This document shows, piece after piece, positions 1-8,352 of a stretch of 34,967 nucleotides of DNA; the first letter of the stretch is position 1, and each line of letters starts with the position of its first letter. The DNA is taken from positions 1-34,967 of the IMG/VR virus record IMGVR_UViG_3300027901_000016; one strand, given 5' to 3'. This DNA is from a virus. A program made the position numbers and the translations under genes. Under the pieces are notes generated by a model, which was not told where the DNA came from, ran no database searches, and was given only the letters and a program-made list of their open reading frames with translations.

Positions 1-1
1 T

Positions 2-163
2 TTCTATGAAAATTCCGATGACGGTATTGATACTTGGCAGTCCACCAATAACATCATTGAAAACTGTGTATCTTACAACAATGGTCTTTTGCAAGGTGAT
101 GGTAATGGCTTTAAGTTTGGTGGGGGTGGCCCTGGTGGAGGAACGGGCTCTTCTGGTTTATAA
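2..163 (+). CDS. C-terminal end of a pectate-lyase-family-9-like beta-helix protein (partial, start outside window)
   Basis: The frame is open from the first bases of the window to a TAA stop and encodes 53 residues. It contains NSDDGIDTW, then IIENCVSYNNG and GDGNGFKFGG. As I recall the family, polysaccharide lyase 9 enzymes have a DDxxD calcium site followed by an NGFK segment carrying the catalytic lysine on a right-handed parallel beta-helix, and this fragment has both. The protein stops soon after that lysine in a glycine-rich tail (GGGGPGGGTGSSGL), whereas PL9 enzymes continue with further coils, so it may be truncated or rearranged. It is convergent with the late operon and overlaps a small leftward ORF. 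A depolymerase role against host polysaccharide is inferred. The gene could also be host-derived if the window edge is a junction. Confidence 0.6.
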   Translation, partial: FYENSDDGIDTWQSTNNIIENCVSYNNGLLQGDGNGFKFGGGGPGGGTGSSGL

Positions 164-252
164 ATGCAGAATCTCCCTAATCCGAAAATCTTCCAGAACT
201 TACACCACAGGCTGTTTACACCAAAAAACCAATATTTATCAAACTTGCTCAT
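73..252 (-). CDS. small Trp/Phe-rich protein with proline-rich tail
   Basis: This 59-residue ORF starts with ATG two bases after the tailspike stop codon. A good ribosome site (GGGAGGTAAT) overlaps the end of the tailspike gene, so translation from the late mRNA is likely. The first half is aromatic and basic (KYWFFG, LWCKFWKIFG) and could lie on a membrane. The second half is proline-rich (PVPPPGPPPP). That second half is antisense to the glycine-rich tail of the convergent pectate-lyase-like gene, so the low-complexity ends of the two proteins are encoded by the same bases. No family is recognised. A lysis or membrane role is possible but not shown. Confidence 0.45.
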   Translation of the reverse strand: MSKFDKYWFFGVNSLWCKFWKIFGLGRFCIYKPEEPVPPPGPPPPNLKPLPSPCKRPLL

Positions 253-253
253 A

Positions 254-1621
254 TTACCTCCCGAATAAGACGTATCCAAAAGACACGGCACCACCTCTCC
301 TGTTCTCGATGTAAATCTTTCCATCCGATCCATTCGCGCTTACCGTACAATGCGTGTCTGTCCCGGTCGTACCCGATAAGGCTCCTGTCGCCACATCGAA
401 ATTTGCAGCTCCGCTCATCTTGTAGCAGAACTGCGTTCCTGCACTCGTCACCCGATAGGAAGCGAGTATCCACCAATCACTGTAAACGCTTCCTCTTCCG
501 AATATCAGGATCGCTCCAACATCATTCCCAGGCGTAAAAGACGCGGCTTGGTCATCATTCAACGTGATCTCATTCCCTGCAAGATTCCTGTCGTCCAACT
601 GAATGTCAGATCCCATATACCAAGTACCACTTGATAGAATACTGTTTAAAAAATTTCCTGAATTGTTGTCTCCCCCGTGTGTAAAGTTATTCTGGATCTG
701 AATCGTATTGTGCATTGCTCCTGACTCAATCAGGTATGGTTTGGAATAATTTCCAGCCTCACCGACAAGTCCGTTGATGCTATTAAATCCCTTATTTGAC
801 TTGATCGTAACTGCATAAGTGTATGTTGGAGTTGCGTCCCCTGCTGCATTATGAAAGAATCCTCCCTCGATTTCATTTTCGTCAGAATTAATGATAATCG
901 CCTTCCAATACTGGACATATCTATTTCCCCTCAGATTTTGCTGGTTTGCGTTGCCTGATGTCTCTATGTCTGTCTCAAGTTGAGTGAAGTAGCAGCTCTC
1001 AACTGTATTGAAAAAATTTGCACCAGGACTTCCTCCGGGTGCGTCAAATAAAATTCCTCTACTTCCAGCTATACCCCTACTAGACCCCTGGAAGTAAAGG
1101 CACTTAAATACATTCTCAATGGAGGTCTTTCCTGTTTCCACCGTGACCTTCACTCCATTGTCGGACATAATCGCAAAGTCTCTCATGACACAGAACTTGG
1201 AATTATTGAGCAGGAAGCAATAGTCGCTACCTTCATAGAAAATCTTAGTTGCCTTGCCGCATCCCCTTATTTCAATTCCCGTAAGATTCTCGAGCCTAAC
1301 CTGCTCCCTAATGATGAATGAACCAGAGGGTAGGAATATCACGGAGTTGTCTTCTGACAGGTCTCTCACGGCTTCGTTGATAAAAGATGTTATATCAGCC
1401 ATATTTGAACTGATGCTGCCGTATGATCTTATGTCGATGAACGGCTTTTTTGTGATTAGGTCTCCGATCTCCGCTCTCCCTGCCGTCTTAAAATTCTCTT
1501 CTGTGTTTCTCCAATCTGTAAAATCCATTATGTGCTTATGGAATACTCCTCCTGGCTTTCTCTTCAGGTTTTTGGTCTTACCTGTGTCCTCGATAAATTC
1601 TCTATACTTATCGGCTTCCAT
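254..1621 (-). CDS. tailspike with parallel beta-helix (pectate-lyase-like) domain
   Basis: This 455-residue protein is probably a receptor-binding spike or depolymerase. Residues about 60-110 carry the classic entry into a pectate_lyase_3 type right-handed beta-helix: FIDIRSYGS, then a helix, then VIFLPSGSFIIREQV. Repeated short strands with Asn/Gly turns follow (IEIRGCG, MRDFAIMSDNG, FNTVESCYFTQ). The first 55 residues lack this character and may form the tail-binding head. The C-terminal ~100 residues (GAILIFGRG to FGYVLFGR) resemble a trimerisation or beta-sandwich cap. The gene follows the tail-nozzle gene with overlapping control signals, where a spike gene would be expected in P22-like phages. 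Catalytic residues were not identified. Confidence 0.75.
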   Translation of the reverse strand: MEADKYREFIEDTGKTKNLKRKPGGVFHKHIMDFTDWRNTEENFKTAGRAEIGDLITKKPFIDIRSYGSISSNMADITSFINEAVRDLSEDNSVIFLPSGSFIIREQVRLENLTGIEIRGCGKATKIFYEGSDYCFLLNNSKFCVMRDFAIMSDNGVKVTVETGKTSIENVFKCLYFQGSSRGIAGSRGILFDAPGGSPGANFFNTVESCYFTQLETDIETSGNANQQNLRGNRYVQYWKAIIINSDENEIEGGFFHNAAGDATPTYTYAVTIKSNKGFNSINGLVGEAGNYSKPYLIESGAMHNTIQIQNNFTHGGDNNSGNFLNSILSSGTWYMGSDIQLDDRNLAGNEITLNDDQAASFTPGNDVGAILIFGRGSVYSDWWILASYRVTSAGTQFCYKMSGAANFDVATGALSGTTGTDTHCTVSANGSDGKIYIENRRGGAVSFGYVLFGR

Positions 1622-1622
1622 T

Positions 1623-4526
1623 TTAATCAGCCTTTACTGACCTCTTGGGCAATCTCCTGTGAAAGTATGTGCTGAACCCAATAATTCGGCACTCACCCCC
1701 TGTGTCCTCATTGTTTATAAACTCGAACCTCATATCATATCCAGAGACTCTTAAAGCAATCCTCTTCATGATCTCGTTCCTTATCTCTGGCGTTGTCGAA
1801 GGAGTGCTTCCAGGAAGAGAAATTGTCGCTATGGCATCTTTCTTGAAGTCCCTGTATATATTCATCGTTATTGTCTTGTTTGTCGGCAAGATATACCGGA
1901 TGAACATTTTCCTTAGTATGTTCCAGAGCTCCTTCTCTGTTGATACATTTATCCATGGCGTACTGAAATTTGAGGAGATCGCGGAACCGTCATCGTTGTG
2001 TCCGGAGTTTTGAATGTAGATATTTCCATCGTCAGTTCCCGAGATGAACTGCCTTTCATTGTTCGGTCCGCTTATCGTTGCGAACGCTGTCATCTTCTTT
2101 GGGAATGTATATATAGAAAATCTCATCCCAAGATAATCAAAAACAACAACCTTATCAGGTTCCTCATTGCTTCCTGTCGGTATTGACAGCCAGTATTCGC
2201 TGAACTCCCTGTTACTTCCAGAAACGCACCTATCAATGAAATCCCTGTTTATTGATCCAAGGGTCCTTTTGATGAACCTCGACATTATAGGCCGGAAGCA
2301 CATCTCTCCATTAAATACCTCAATCCCGAAATCAGACTTCCAGATCATAAGCAAGTCGCAAATCTCAACAGAATGTGCGGCTTCTAGTCCTATTCCTTGA
2401 GGTAAAGCATTGATCTCATATAGGTTATCTCCCTTCTTCTCAACCTTGAAATTCGTCTTATCCTTGAAAACATAAAGATCCTCTCCGTAAGCCCTTATCT
2501 GTTTAATCTTATCTGCCTCTCTTCTCTCAACCGGAATTATATTAGTGCTAGCGGCTTCTTCCAGTGTGCCTGCGTTTGTTCGGAATAAGTCATTAGGAAA
2601 TTCTTCATTCCCTGCTATCCAGAGCTTCCCATCCCAAATCTCGAAAAACTTTCCTTCCTTGGGAATCCCCCTGTTGTAGCTGACTTCCTCACTCTCTAAA
2701 ATGTCAGCATCACTCAGGTTGTCCTCATAGGCTGTAGCATCATTATTGGTTATATCTGCAAGCCAGTAAAACTTCTCTCCGTTTGCCAGAGTCCGGTAAA
2801 TCCTCCTGGCGTTTACCTTTCCATCAGGTGATACGGGGATATTAGTAAGGTCCACTTTCTGAGCGCTAGGTGTTACTTCTGCCGATTCAGGAGATGGATT
2901 GCTTTCACAGGGATAGTTGCCCGTTCTGTAAAATGTGATCAGATACTTATATTTCCCCGTCAGGTTTCCCGAGGATCCCACAGCCACAGATGGAGCTGTC
3001 AATGGAGCCTTTATACCGAGAAGAAATACCTTGTCTCCCTCAACTAGAAGATTCGACTCAAACCCTCCTACAATCTGCCTTCTCTTGTAAACGACTCCAT
3101 CAGAAGGAACCTTCAGCATTTGCTCTGATTCGTAAATCTTTGTCCATGTGTAACTGTTTATTTCCCTCTTGTATATCTCCTTCCATTTCCCTATGAATAA
3201 ATCACCCCTGAAGACGCACATTCCCCCACTATTTTGAGTTGACGGATTCGTAGATATTAATCCTTCATCATAAATCCCCTCGTCTATCGTCCAATAGGTA
3301 GAAATCTTTGATGTCTCGCTTCCCGTTGGGGGGTATCGAAGGTTATAATAAAGCCTTCCATCAAATATCACCTCTGAACATGGAAGACCTCCACCTGGCT
3401 GAGTTTGAAGAACCTCCCAAGTTTTAATATCCAAAGAACGATAAAGCCTTCTATTCCCACTATCATAAGCCCCACCAGCCGTAAGCGCGACTCCGACAAC
3501 ATAGAGCTTTCCATCGAACTCAGCGAATGATGCGAAGGCATATTTCTCATCATAATCCGCGCTATCAAAAATCTTGTTGAACTTCGGAACATCTGTATCT
3601 AATGGCATGTGAAGTTTCCATATCTGCCACGTCCAATCTGATTTAGCAGAGCTGTAAACTGTGACAAAAAGATACAGGTCATTGTCCCAAACATAGAGCT
3701 GACCAAATCTGTGGCAAAGCTCTTTAATCAATGTTGTTGTATTTGAATCTATATTAGCTGACCCATCAAAGTCAGTGACTTCTGCCCATGTGCTAGGAGG
3801 AGTTAAGTAGTGGACTCTCCACAAATCGTTGCCAGATGGAGAATCATAGGTCAGAACCCAAAGTCTGTTTTTATAGGATGCCATGCTACATGCAATAAGG
3901 TTTGAATGAGATGTCAGTTGCGTTGACCATCCCGTTCCCTTGGTATATTTATAGATTAGTCCTGGACTTGAGTATCCGCTATCTCTACCTAGTGCAATCC
4001 ATACAGATCCATTAAAAACAATGGCGTCTTTAGCTGAGAGATCCAGGCTTACGTTATCGAGTGAGGAAGCGGAATTTTCTACTAAAAAAGAACTCCCATC
4101 TGTTGACACATATATCTGAACCGCATTATTTGGTGTCCCATCATAGAGCTTTATAATTGCCAGCTTGTCATCAAAGATGAATAACTTCTTAAGATTTGTC
4201 TCATAAAGCGCTTGTCCTTCTAAGAATGTTCTCGTAAATGAGATTGTTCCCTTGCGCTGCCATATCCCCCTTTCTGTTATGACATTTATCTTCTTGTGAT
4301 TATCCGGGTCTTTGTACTCTTGAATACCTCTTATGGCTTCTCCATAAAAATTGTAATCCGCGTCCAACTTCGTACACCCTGGCCTTTTCACCCTACTTTT
4401 CCCGTCTTCATGGACCTTCCAGCTCTCACATTCAATAACGTCTTTCTCTGGAATTTCACCAGGAGGATCAATTTCGTTTAGATTCCCCCCAAGGTCCCAA
4501 AATCTTTTCCTATACAAAGACTTCAT
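1623..4526 (-). CDS. large tail nozzle / tail-stabilisation protein
   Basis: This 967-residue protein begins with a GGNLNEIDP segment and then a KSRVKRPGCTKL segment. That layout, in which an early Gly/Asn-rich motif is followed by an R-x-K/R-P-G motif, is typical of podovirus tail nozzle proteins (T7 gp12-like, P22 gp10-like). The long middle part is rich in short WxL/LYVxxxxLY strands, as in a beta-propeller (LFIFDDKLAI, KLYVVGVAL, LYVWDNDLYLF). Two internal fibronectin-like segments appear near residues 500-600 (APSVAVGSSGNLTGKYKY). The start codon overlaps the stop of the adaptor gene (TAATG) with only a weak ribosome site, so translational coupling is likely. The assignment rests on size, position and fold pattern. 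Confidence 0.7.
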   Translation of the reverse strand: MKSLYRKRFWDLGGNLNEIDPPGEIPEKDVIECESWKVHEDGKSRVKRPGCTKLDADYNFYGEAIRGIQEYKDPDNHKKINVITERGIWQRKGTISFTRTFLEGQALYETNLKKLFIFDDKLAIIKLYDGTPNNAVQIYVSTDGSSFLVENSASSLDNVSLDLSAKDAIVFNGSVWIALGRDSGYSSPGLIYKYTKGTGWSTQLTSHSNLIACSMASYKNRLWVLTYDSPSGNDLWRVHYLTPPSTWAEVTDFDGSANIDSNTTTLIKELCHRFGQLYVWDNDLYLFVTVYSSAKSDWTWQIWKLHMPLDTDVPKFNKIFDSADYDEKYAFASFAEFDGKLYVVGVALTAGGAYDSGNRRLYRSLDIKTWEVLQTQPGGGLPCSEVIFDGRLYYNLRYPPTGSETSKISTYWTIDEGIYDEGLISTNPSTQNSGGMCVFRGDLFIGKWKEIYKREINSYTWTKIYESEQMLKVPSDGVVYKRRQIVGGFESNLLVEGDKVFLLGIKAPLTAPSVAVGSSGNLTGKYKYLITFYRTGNYPCESNPSPESAEVTPSAQKVDLTNIPVSPDGKVNARRIYRTLANGEKFYWLADITNNDATAYEDNLSDADILESEEVSYNRGIPKEGKFFEIWDGKLWIAGNEEFPNDLFRTNAGTLEEAASTNIIPVERREADKIKQIRAYGEDLYVFKDKTNFKVEKKGDNLYEINALPQGIGLEAAHSVEICDLLMIWKSDFGIEVFNGEMCFRPIMSRFIKRTLGSINRDFIDRCVSGSNREFSEYWLSIPTGSNEEPDKVVVFDYLGMRFSIYTFPKKMTAFATISGPNNERQFISGTDDGNIYIQNSGHNDDGSAISSNFSTPWINVSTEKELWNILRKMFIRYILPTNKTITMNIYRDFKKDAIATISLPGSTPSTTPEIRNEIMKRIALRVSGYDMRFEFINNEDTGGECRIIGFSTYFHRRLPKRSVKAD

Positions 4527-5221
4527 TATCTTATTTGCCTAGTAAGTTTCTCCCTGAATCTGTCAGATATGCTTGGCTCGATCGATATTGTCCTTGTTAT
4601 GGAGTTAAATCGAGTCGCATATCTCTTATCAAGCTCTGTCATGCTCTCCTCGTCAATCAGGTGACATTGACGAGCTGCATCTATCGCCACAAGCAAGTGG
4701 GCCGGGGCCGGAAGCTCTGGAATGTGAGCATCGTCTGTCAGGTCGGGAATCTTATAGAAGTAAAAAGACTTATATCTGTCTGCTATCGTTGCAGATGGAG
4801 TAGGATCAAAGGCGATTTCGTTCCTTTCCTCATAACTCCATACACGGGGATCTCCTTTCTCCCCTACATTTGCGTATCGATATATCTGATCTGGATGGAC
4901 AAAAAGAAGTCCCTGCGGCTTCTGCCCTGTCTCATTATGGAAGATATTCTCAAAGGCCAGGAAGTCTGAAATATTGATGTCTCCACCGCTTTTGACCGTG
5001 TACTCCCTCTTGTTTGCTGTAATAGAGATCAATTTCGGCTTTCTAAATTCCCTCGGGATGTATGGAATCAAATCAAGCTCCACCTTCTCGAGAGATAGAT
5101 TGATCAGACTGTTGAGATCAAGCTCTGATCCACTTGCATCATCCTGAAGTAATCCTTCAGGGGCTTCGGTAAACTCAAAAATCAATCCCCTTACCAACTT
5201 TCTTATCTCTACTCTAGTCAT
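4526..5221 (-). CDS. head-tail adaptor protein
   Basis: This 231-residue, mainly helical protein has the features of connector or adaptor proteins that dock under the portal. The N-terminus is MTRVEIRKLVRGLI, which is followed by long helices, a central beta section (LISITANKREYTVKSG) and a Pro-rich strand pair (FYFYKIPDLTDD, IPELPAPAHLLVAIDAA). That last pattern, a yyyy-P-lp...P...h.al...Aa arrangement, is common in podovirus adaptor and tail tubular A-type proteins. It lies directly before the nozzle gene, the normal order. A good ribosome site (AGGGGAATTAAAA) precedes its ATG. A more exact family could not be fixed by eye. Confidence 0.65.
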   Translation of the reverse strand: MTRVEIRKLVRGLIFEFTEAPEGLLQDDASGSELDLNSLINLSLEKVELDLIPYIPREFRKPKLISITANKREYTVKSGGDINISDFLAFENIFHNETGQKPQGLLFVHPDQIYRYANVGEKGDPRVWSYEERNEIAFDPTPSATIADRYKSFYFYKIPDLTDDAHIPELPAPAHLLVAIDAARQCHLIDEESMTELDKRYATRFNSITRTISIEPSISDRFREKLTRQIR

Positions 5222-5232
5222 TTTTAATTCCC

Positions 5233-5520
5233 CTATTGATACTCGCCATAAACCAGGATAACGACTGTATTACATGGCCCTGTCCATCCTGACAATGTAA
5301 ATTTAGGTTGAATTTTATAAATGCCCGGTTTATCCAAATCCCCGTTTTGGGTAGTATATCTTAGATAATTACTGTCATAAATTGAGGGAGTCCAGCTATC
5401 CAAAGAATCATCTGGCTTTTTTACTTCAAATGCCAAGCCAGTTGCCCCAGTTAAATCTTCACCCATATCTATTTCAATAATTAAACCAACGGTATCGACA
5501 TATATTTTATTTTCAAGCAT
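5233..5520 (-). CDS. BppU-N-like Ig-fold virion protein
   Basis: This 95-residue all-beta protein contains VGLIIEIDMGEDLTGATG, FEVKKPDDS, W-x-P, then YKIQPKF and a C-terminal strand. The order (constant strand, DLTGAT turn, KKPDGS turn, tryptophan, G-x-Y-x-Iq-p strand) is the one I associate with the N-terminal Ig-like domain of phage baseplate upper proteins and related small tail attachment proteins. Its ribosome site, GAGGAGATATAG, is formed from the last codons of the upstream 762-residue gene, whose TAG stop directly abuts this ATG. A role in anchoring the neighbouring fibres is inferred from context. Confidence 0.5.
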   Translation of the reverse strand: MLENKIYVDTVGLIIEIDMGEDLTGATGLAFEVKKPDDSLDSWTPSIYDSNYLRYTTQNGDLDKPGIYKIQPKFTLSGWTGPCNTVVILVYGEYQ

Positions 5521-7809
5521 CTATATCTCCTCTGTTTCAATTATTGATTTTAAGGAAACAATTTCTGTTCTTTTTGATTCTCCTTCAAATAAAATAGTTC
5601 TTAATGAATTATCTGAAACAGATATAGTTCGAATAGATTCAAGCCTTATAATTTCTGTCTTGATATGCGATAGTGTAAACAAATAATCTGAAGCTGGAAC
5701 AATCATGATCAAAATGCTTCCGTCATAACTTGGATATTCCTTCAAATAATTAGATGTTGTCGAAAGGACTATTGGGATATTCCCTTGATAAAGAAACTCG
5801 TTTAAAGCCTCTAATGAATAACTAGAATTTGGAGTCAATATAATCGGAACTACCCCGCTATATGACTTTTCTGCTGACGAAATATAAGATGGAGATAACA
5901 CAATAGGAATGTCACCGGAATAAAGCATTTCGCCTTTAGAGCTATAAGATGGCAATAGTGATATCTGAATATCCCCATCATAGACAGCATCCAAGATGGA
6001 TGAATAGCTCGGAACTAAGGCTATTGGAACAGCCCCATCATATTGATAGATGACCGAAAGGCCATATTCTGAAGCCGGAAGAATGACCAGGGGGATATTT
6101 CCGTTATATCCAGGATATTCTTTAAGACTATCTGCACTAGGTGTTATCAATACCGGAATACTTCCAGCATAAATCCTGTCTAAAACGGAGACATAGCTTG
6201 GCGATAAAGCCATCAGAATATCACCAGCATATAACATTTCCCCTTTAGAACTATACGCCGGGAGTAGAGAAAGCGGAATTACCCCATCGTAAATCATCTC
6301 GCATTTTGAAAGATAACTTGGCGCAATGCCGATAGGGATGTTTCCATTATAAGGTTTTTCAAATGAAGACTGATAAGACGGAAGAATTGTCATTGGAAGA
6401 ATACCGGAATAAACAGCCTCCAGTTTGGAAGAATAGTCCGGAATCATAGTAATCGGTATACTTCCACTATAAGGATAATTCATTTTAGAAAGATAAGACG
6501 GAATAAGAGTCATATCAATATCGCCTGTATAAACAAATTCATTTTCAGCAACGGCTAATTCAATGGCAAACTGAACATATACAGCACCATCACTAGCAGT
6601 TGAAGCAACAACGACATTTAAAGTAGACCCTTGAATGGGCATTTCTTTGATACCCCAACATCCACAAGCATCGGTTGATCCAGTCCCAGAAGTTTCCTCG
6701 TCTTCCTCCGACCAGCCGGAATCTGATTCGTTAAAAGGCGCACCATCTCCCCCATCGAAAGACAATACATAGAAGGCTAAACAGTTGTCGACATCTGTGT
6801 TTACGGCATCAATCGTATGGTTAGCTCCACTTGTAGTATAATCTGGAGTGCCAACAATATTAATTGGGCTTGATGTATTAACCCCACGAATCCTGATATA
6901 CCATCCGAACATCTCGTCATTATTGCCAGAATTTTGATAAACATTAATTGTCGCATCTTCGGAACCAGTCGCAATACGCCAATAAACACCCATAGAGGCA
7001 TCTGCATTTGTATTGGCATAGTTGATGATTTTTGTCCAACCAGAAATATCCTGCCAATCACCACCATTGGAATCATCGCTCCCCACTATCAGAATGAGAA
7101 GGTCGTTAGTCTCGACATCCGATGGTTTTGTAAGAGTGATATAATTTACCGTACTTCCGCCACTATTATTTGAAGTCCAGACAAGAGATATCGAATCATA
7201 TATTCTGATATCATCGTAATAAACAGTAATAGAACTATTAGCACCAACTTGATAAGCCCCGATAAGATGAGATCCAACTCTCCCGTCATTACAATCTAAT
7301 GTGAAAACTGACCCCCTGCTTGTTCCATCCACCCAAAGCTCTGCACCGCCATCCGCTCCGGTTCCGGCTTTCCAGTGAATCTTTATCTCATGCCATGCCT
7401 GATCTATAATGCTAGAGCAGGCCCAAACAATAGAGTAGTCATAAGAATCATCGTCCTTTAAAATTCCAAGTAAAAGATATGTCGTTCCGCTATTTTCTAA
7501 TAAGGCAAGATAAAAAGGAACCTCAGTTAAGGCATCATTTCGGGCATAATATAGACCAATGGCTTCTCCGGTTCCGAGTGAAACAGAGTTAAAATTAACA
7601 TAGATTCTAGAAAAAACTTCTGTTTGATCTGAAAAAGCATCGTTTTCCGTAACATACGCATCATCATCATTAGAGGCAACAACTTCAAGTCCATAGCTTC
7701 CGCTTCGTTTTGAAGTGGCATTTGCCGTTACGGTCGAGCTGCCTTCTTCTGTATAGCTATCCCATTCGGAAAGATCGCCAGTTTCAAAACGACTTAAATG
7801 AAGAAGCAT
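5521..7809 (-). CDS. multidomain adhesin: jelly-roll domain, sandwich domain and 14 tandem short repeats
   Basis: This is a 762-residue virion-type protein. Residues about 7-210 form a LamG/concanavalin-like domain (LSEWDSYTEEGSS, LLLGILKDDDSYD, WHEIKIHWKAGTG, LWVDGTSRGS, YYDDIRIYDS) that is clearly paralogous to one inside the 1301-residue protein. Residues about 215-420 form a second beta domain (ETNDLLILIVGSDD, GWTKIINYAN). Residues about 423-715 consist of 14 tandem units of 19-24 residues of the form YxGxIPIxLxPSYxS. A short tail with SIRTISVSDNSLRT follows. The ATG is preceded by TTAGGAATTTAAT. A carbohydrate-binding fibre or appendage is inferred. It could instead be a decoration protein; no enzyme motif was seen. 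Confidence 0.7.
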   Translation of the reverse strand: MLLHLSRFETGDLSEWDSYTEEGSSTVTANATSKRSGSYGLEVVASNDDDAYVTENDAFSDQTEVFSRIYVNFNSVSLGTGEAIGLYYARNDALTEVPFYLALLENSGTTYLLLGILKDDDSYDYSIVWACSSIIDQAWHEIKIHWKAGTGADGGAELWVDGTSRGSVFTLDCNDGRVGSHLIGAYQVGANSSITVYYDDIRIYDSISLVWTSNNSGGSTVNYITLTKPSDVETNDLLILIVGSDDSNGGDWQDISGWTKIINYANTNADASMGVYWRIATGSEDATINVYQNSGNNDEMFGWYIRIRGVNTSSPINIVGTPDYTTSGANHTIDAVNTDVDNCLAFYVLSFDGGDGAPFNESDSGWSEEDEETSGTGSTDACGCWGIKEMPIQGSTLNVVVASTASDGAVYVQFAIELAVAENEFVYTGDIDMTLIPSYLSKMNYPYSGSIPITMIPDYSSKLEAVYSGILPMTILPSYQSSFEKPYNGNIPIGIAPSYLSKCEMIYDGVIPLSLLPAYSSKGEMLYAGDILMALSPSYVSVLDRIYAGSIPVLITPSADSLKEYPGYNGNIPLVILPASEYGLSVIYQYDGAVPIALVPSYSSILDAVYDGDIQISLLPSYSSKGEMLYSGDIPIVLSPSYISSAEKSYSGVVPIILTPNSSYSLEALNEFLYQGNIPIVLSTTSNYLKEYPSYDGSILIMIVPASDYLFTLSHIKTEIIRLESIRTISVSDNSLRTILFEGESKRTEIVSLKSIIETEEI

Positions 7810-7820
7810 ATTAAATTCCT

Positions 7821-7858
7821 AACAATTAATTTTATTTCCTCTGTTTGAATTAATTGTT
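7821..7858. promoter_or_regulatory. perfect 11-bp inverted repeat ahead of the adhesin gene
   Basis: AACAATTAATT and AATTAATTGTT are exact inverse copies separated by 16 bases, in the gap between the 150-residue and 762-residue genes. In the leftward mRNA this forms a hairpin whose loop contains GAGGAAATAAA. The ribosome site of the adhesin gene lies just downstream of the stem. It may modulate translation or protect the mRNA end. No U-run follows that would make it a clear terminator. Confidence 0.45.
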
Positions 7859-7866
7859 TGCAATTA

Positions 7867-8319
7867 TCAGCTTGCTGTCACAGTGGCCGTAACCTTCACA
7901 CTCCATCCGTCATTGACGGTATAGGGACCATCTGAGAAATTTTCAACAGCCAATAGATTGCCACTTGTTCCAGAGGCAACATCACAGATAAAATAACCAT
8001 ACACATCGCCCCAGTTGCCACCGGATGCCGTAAAGGTCTTCTCAAGATTTTTATACTCTCCCTTTGTAGCCTGTTCAGTCCAATCAGCATCCAAAAGCTG
8101 GATCCTTGCGTAGCCATTCCCGGATATTTCTGTTATGCTCGCCAAGGTTGCCGTTTCACCTGGTTCGGATGTATCAAGATATAAACCAAGATATAATCCG
8201 GCTGCCCTAGATGACTGTTTCAAGTAAACGGCGCCAACGTCAGTTTCGCCCTCGTCACACCACTTTGCCATACCAAAGATCAGGCAAAGCGTTAAAATCA
8301 AAAAAAGATTTTCTATCAT
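7867..8319 (-). CDS. small virion-like protein with hydrophobic N-terminus
   Basis: This 150-residue protein has the pattern LYLGLYLDTSEP, SGNGYARIQL, GGNWGDVYGYFICD, LLAVENFSDGPYTVNDG and VKVTATVTA. Such proteins, with a small beta-sandwich and a WGxVxGyfi motif, are common in phage tail and fibre regions, but the exact role is unclear. The ATG used here has a near-perfect ribosome site (AAGGAGGTTTAA), while the internal Met at residue 17 has none. The first 16 residues, MIENLFLILTLCLIFG, are therefore probably real. They resemble a signal or membrane segment but lack the usual Lys/Arg start. The next gene upstream also encodes a signal peptide. Confidence 0.6.
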   Translation of the reverse strand: MIENLFLILTLCLIFGMAKWCDEGETDVGAVYLKQSSRAAGLYLGLYLDTSEPGETATLASITEISGNGYARIQLLDADWTEQATKGEYKNLEKTFTASGGNWGDVYGYFICDVASGTSGNLLAVENFSDGPYTVNDGWSVKVTATVTAS

Positions 8320-8352
8320 TTAAACCTCCTTCTTATCTCTTTTGGTGTCATC

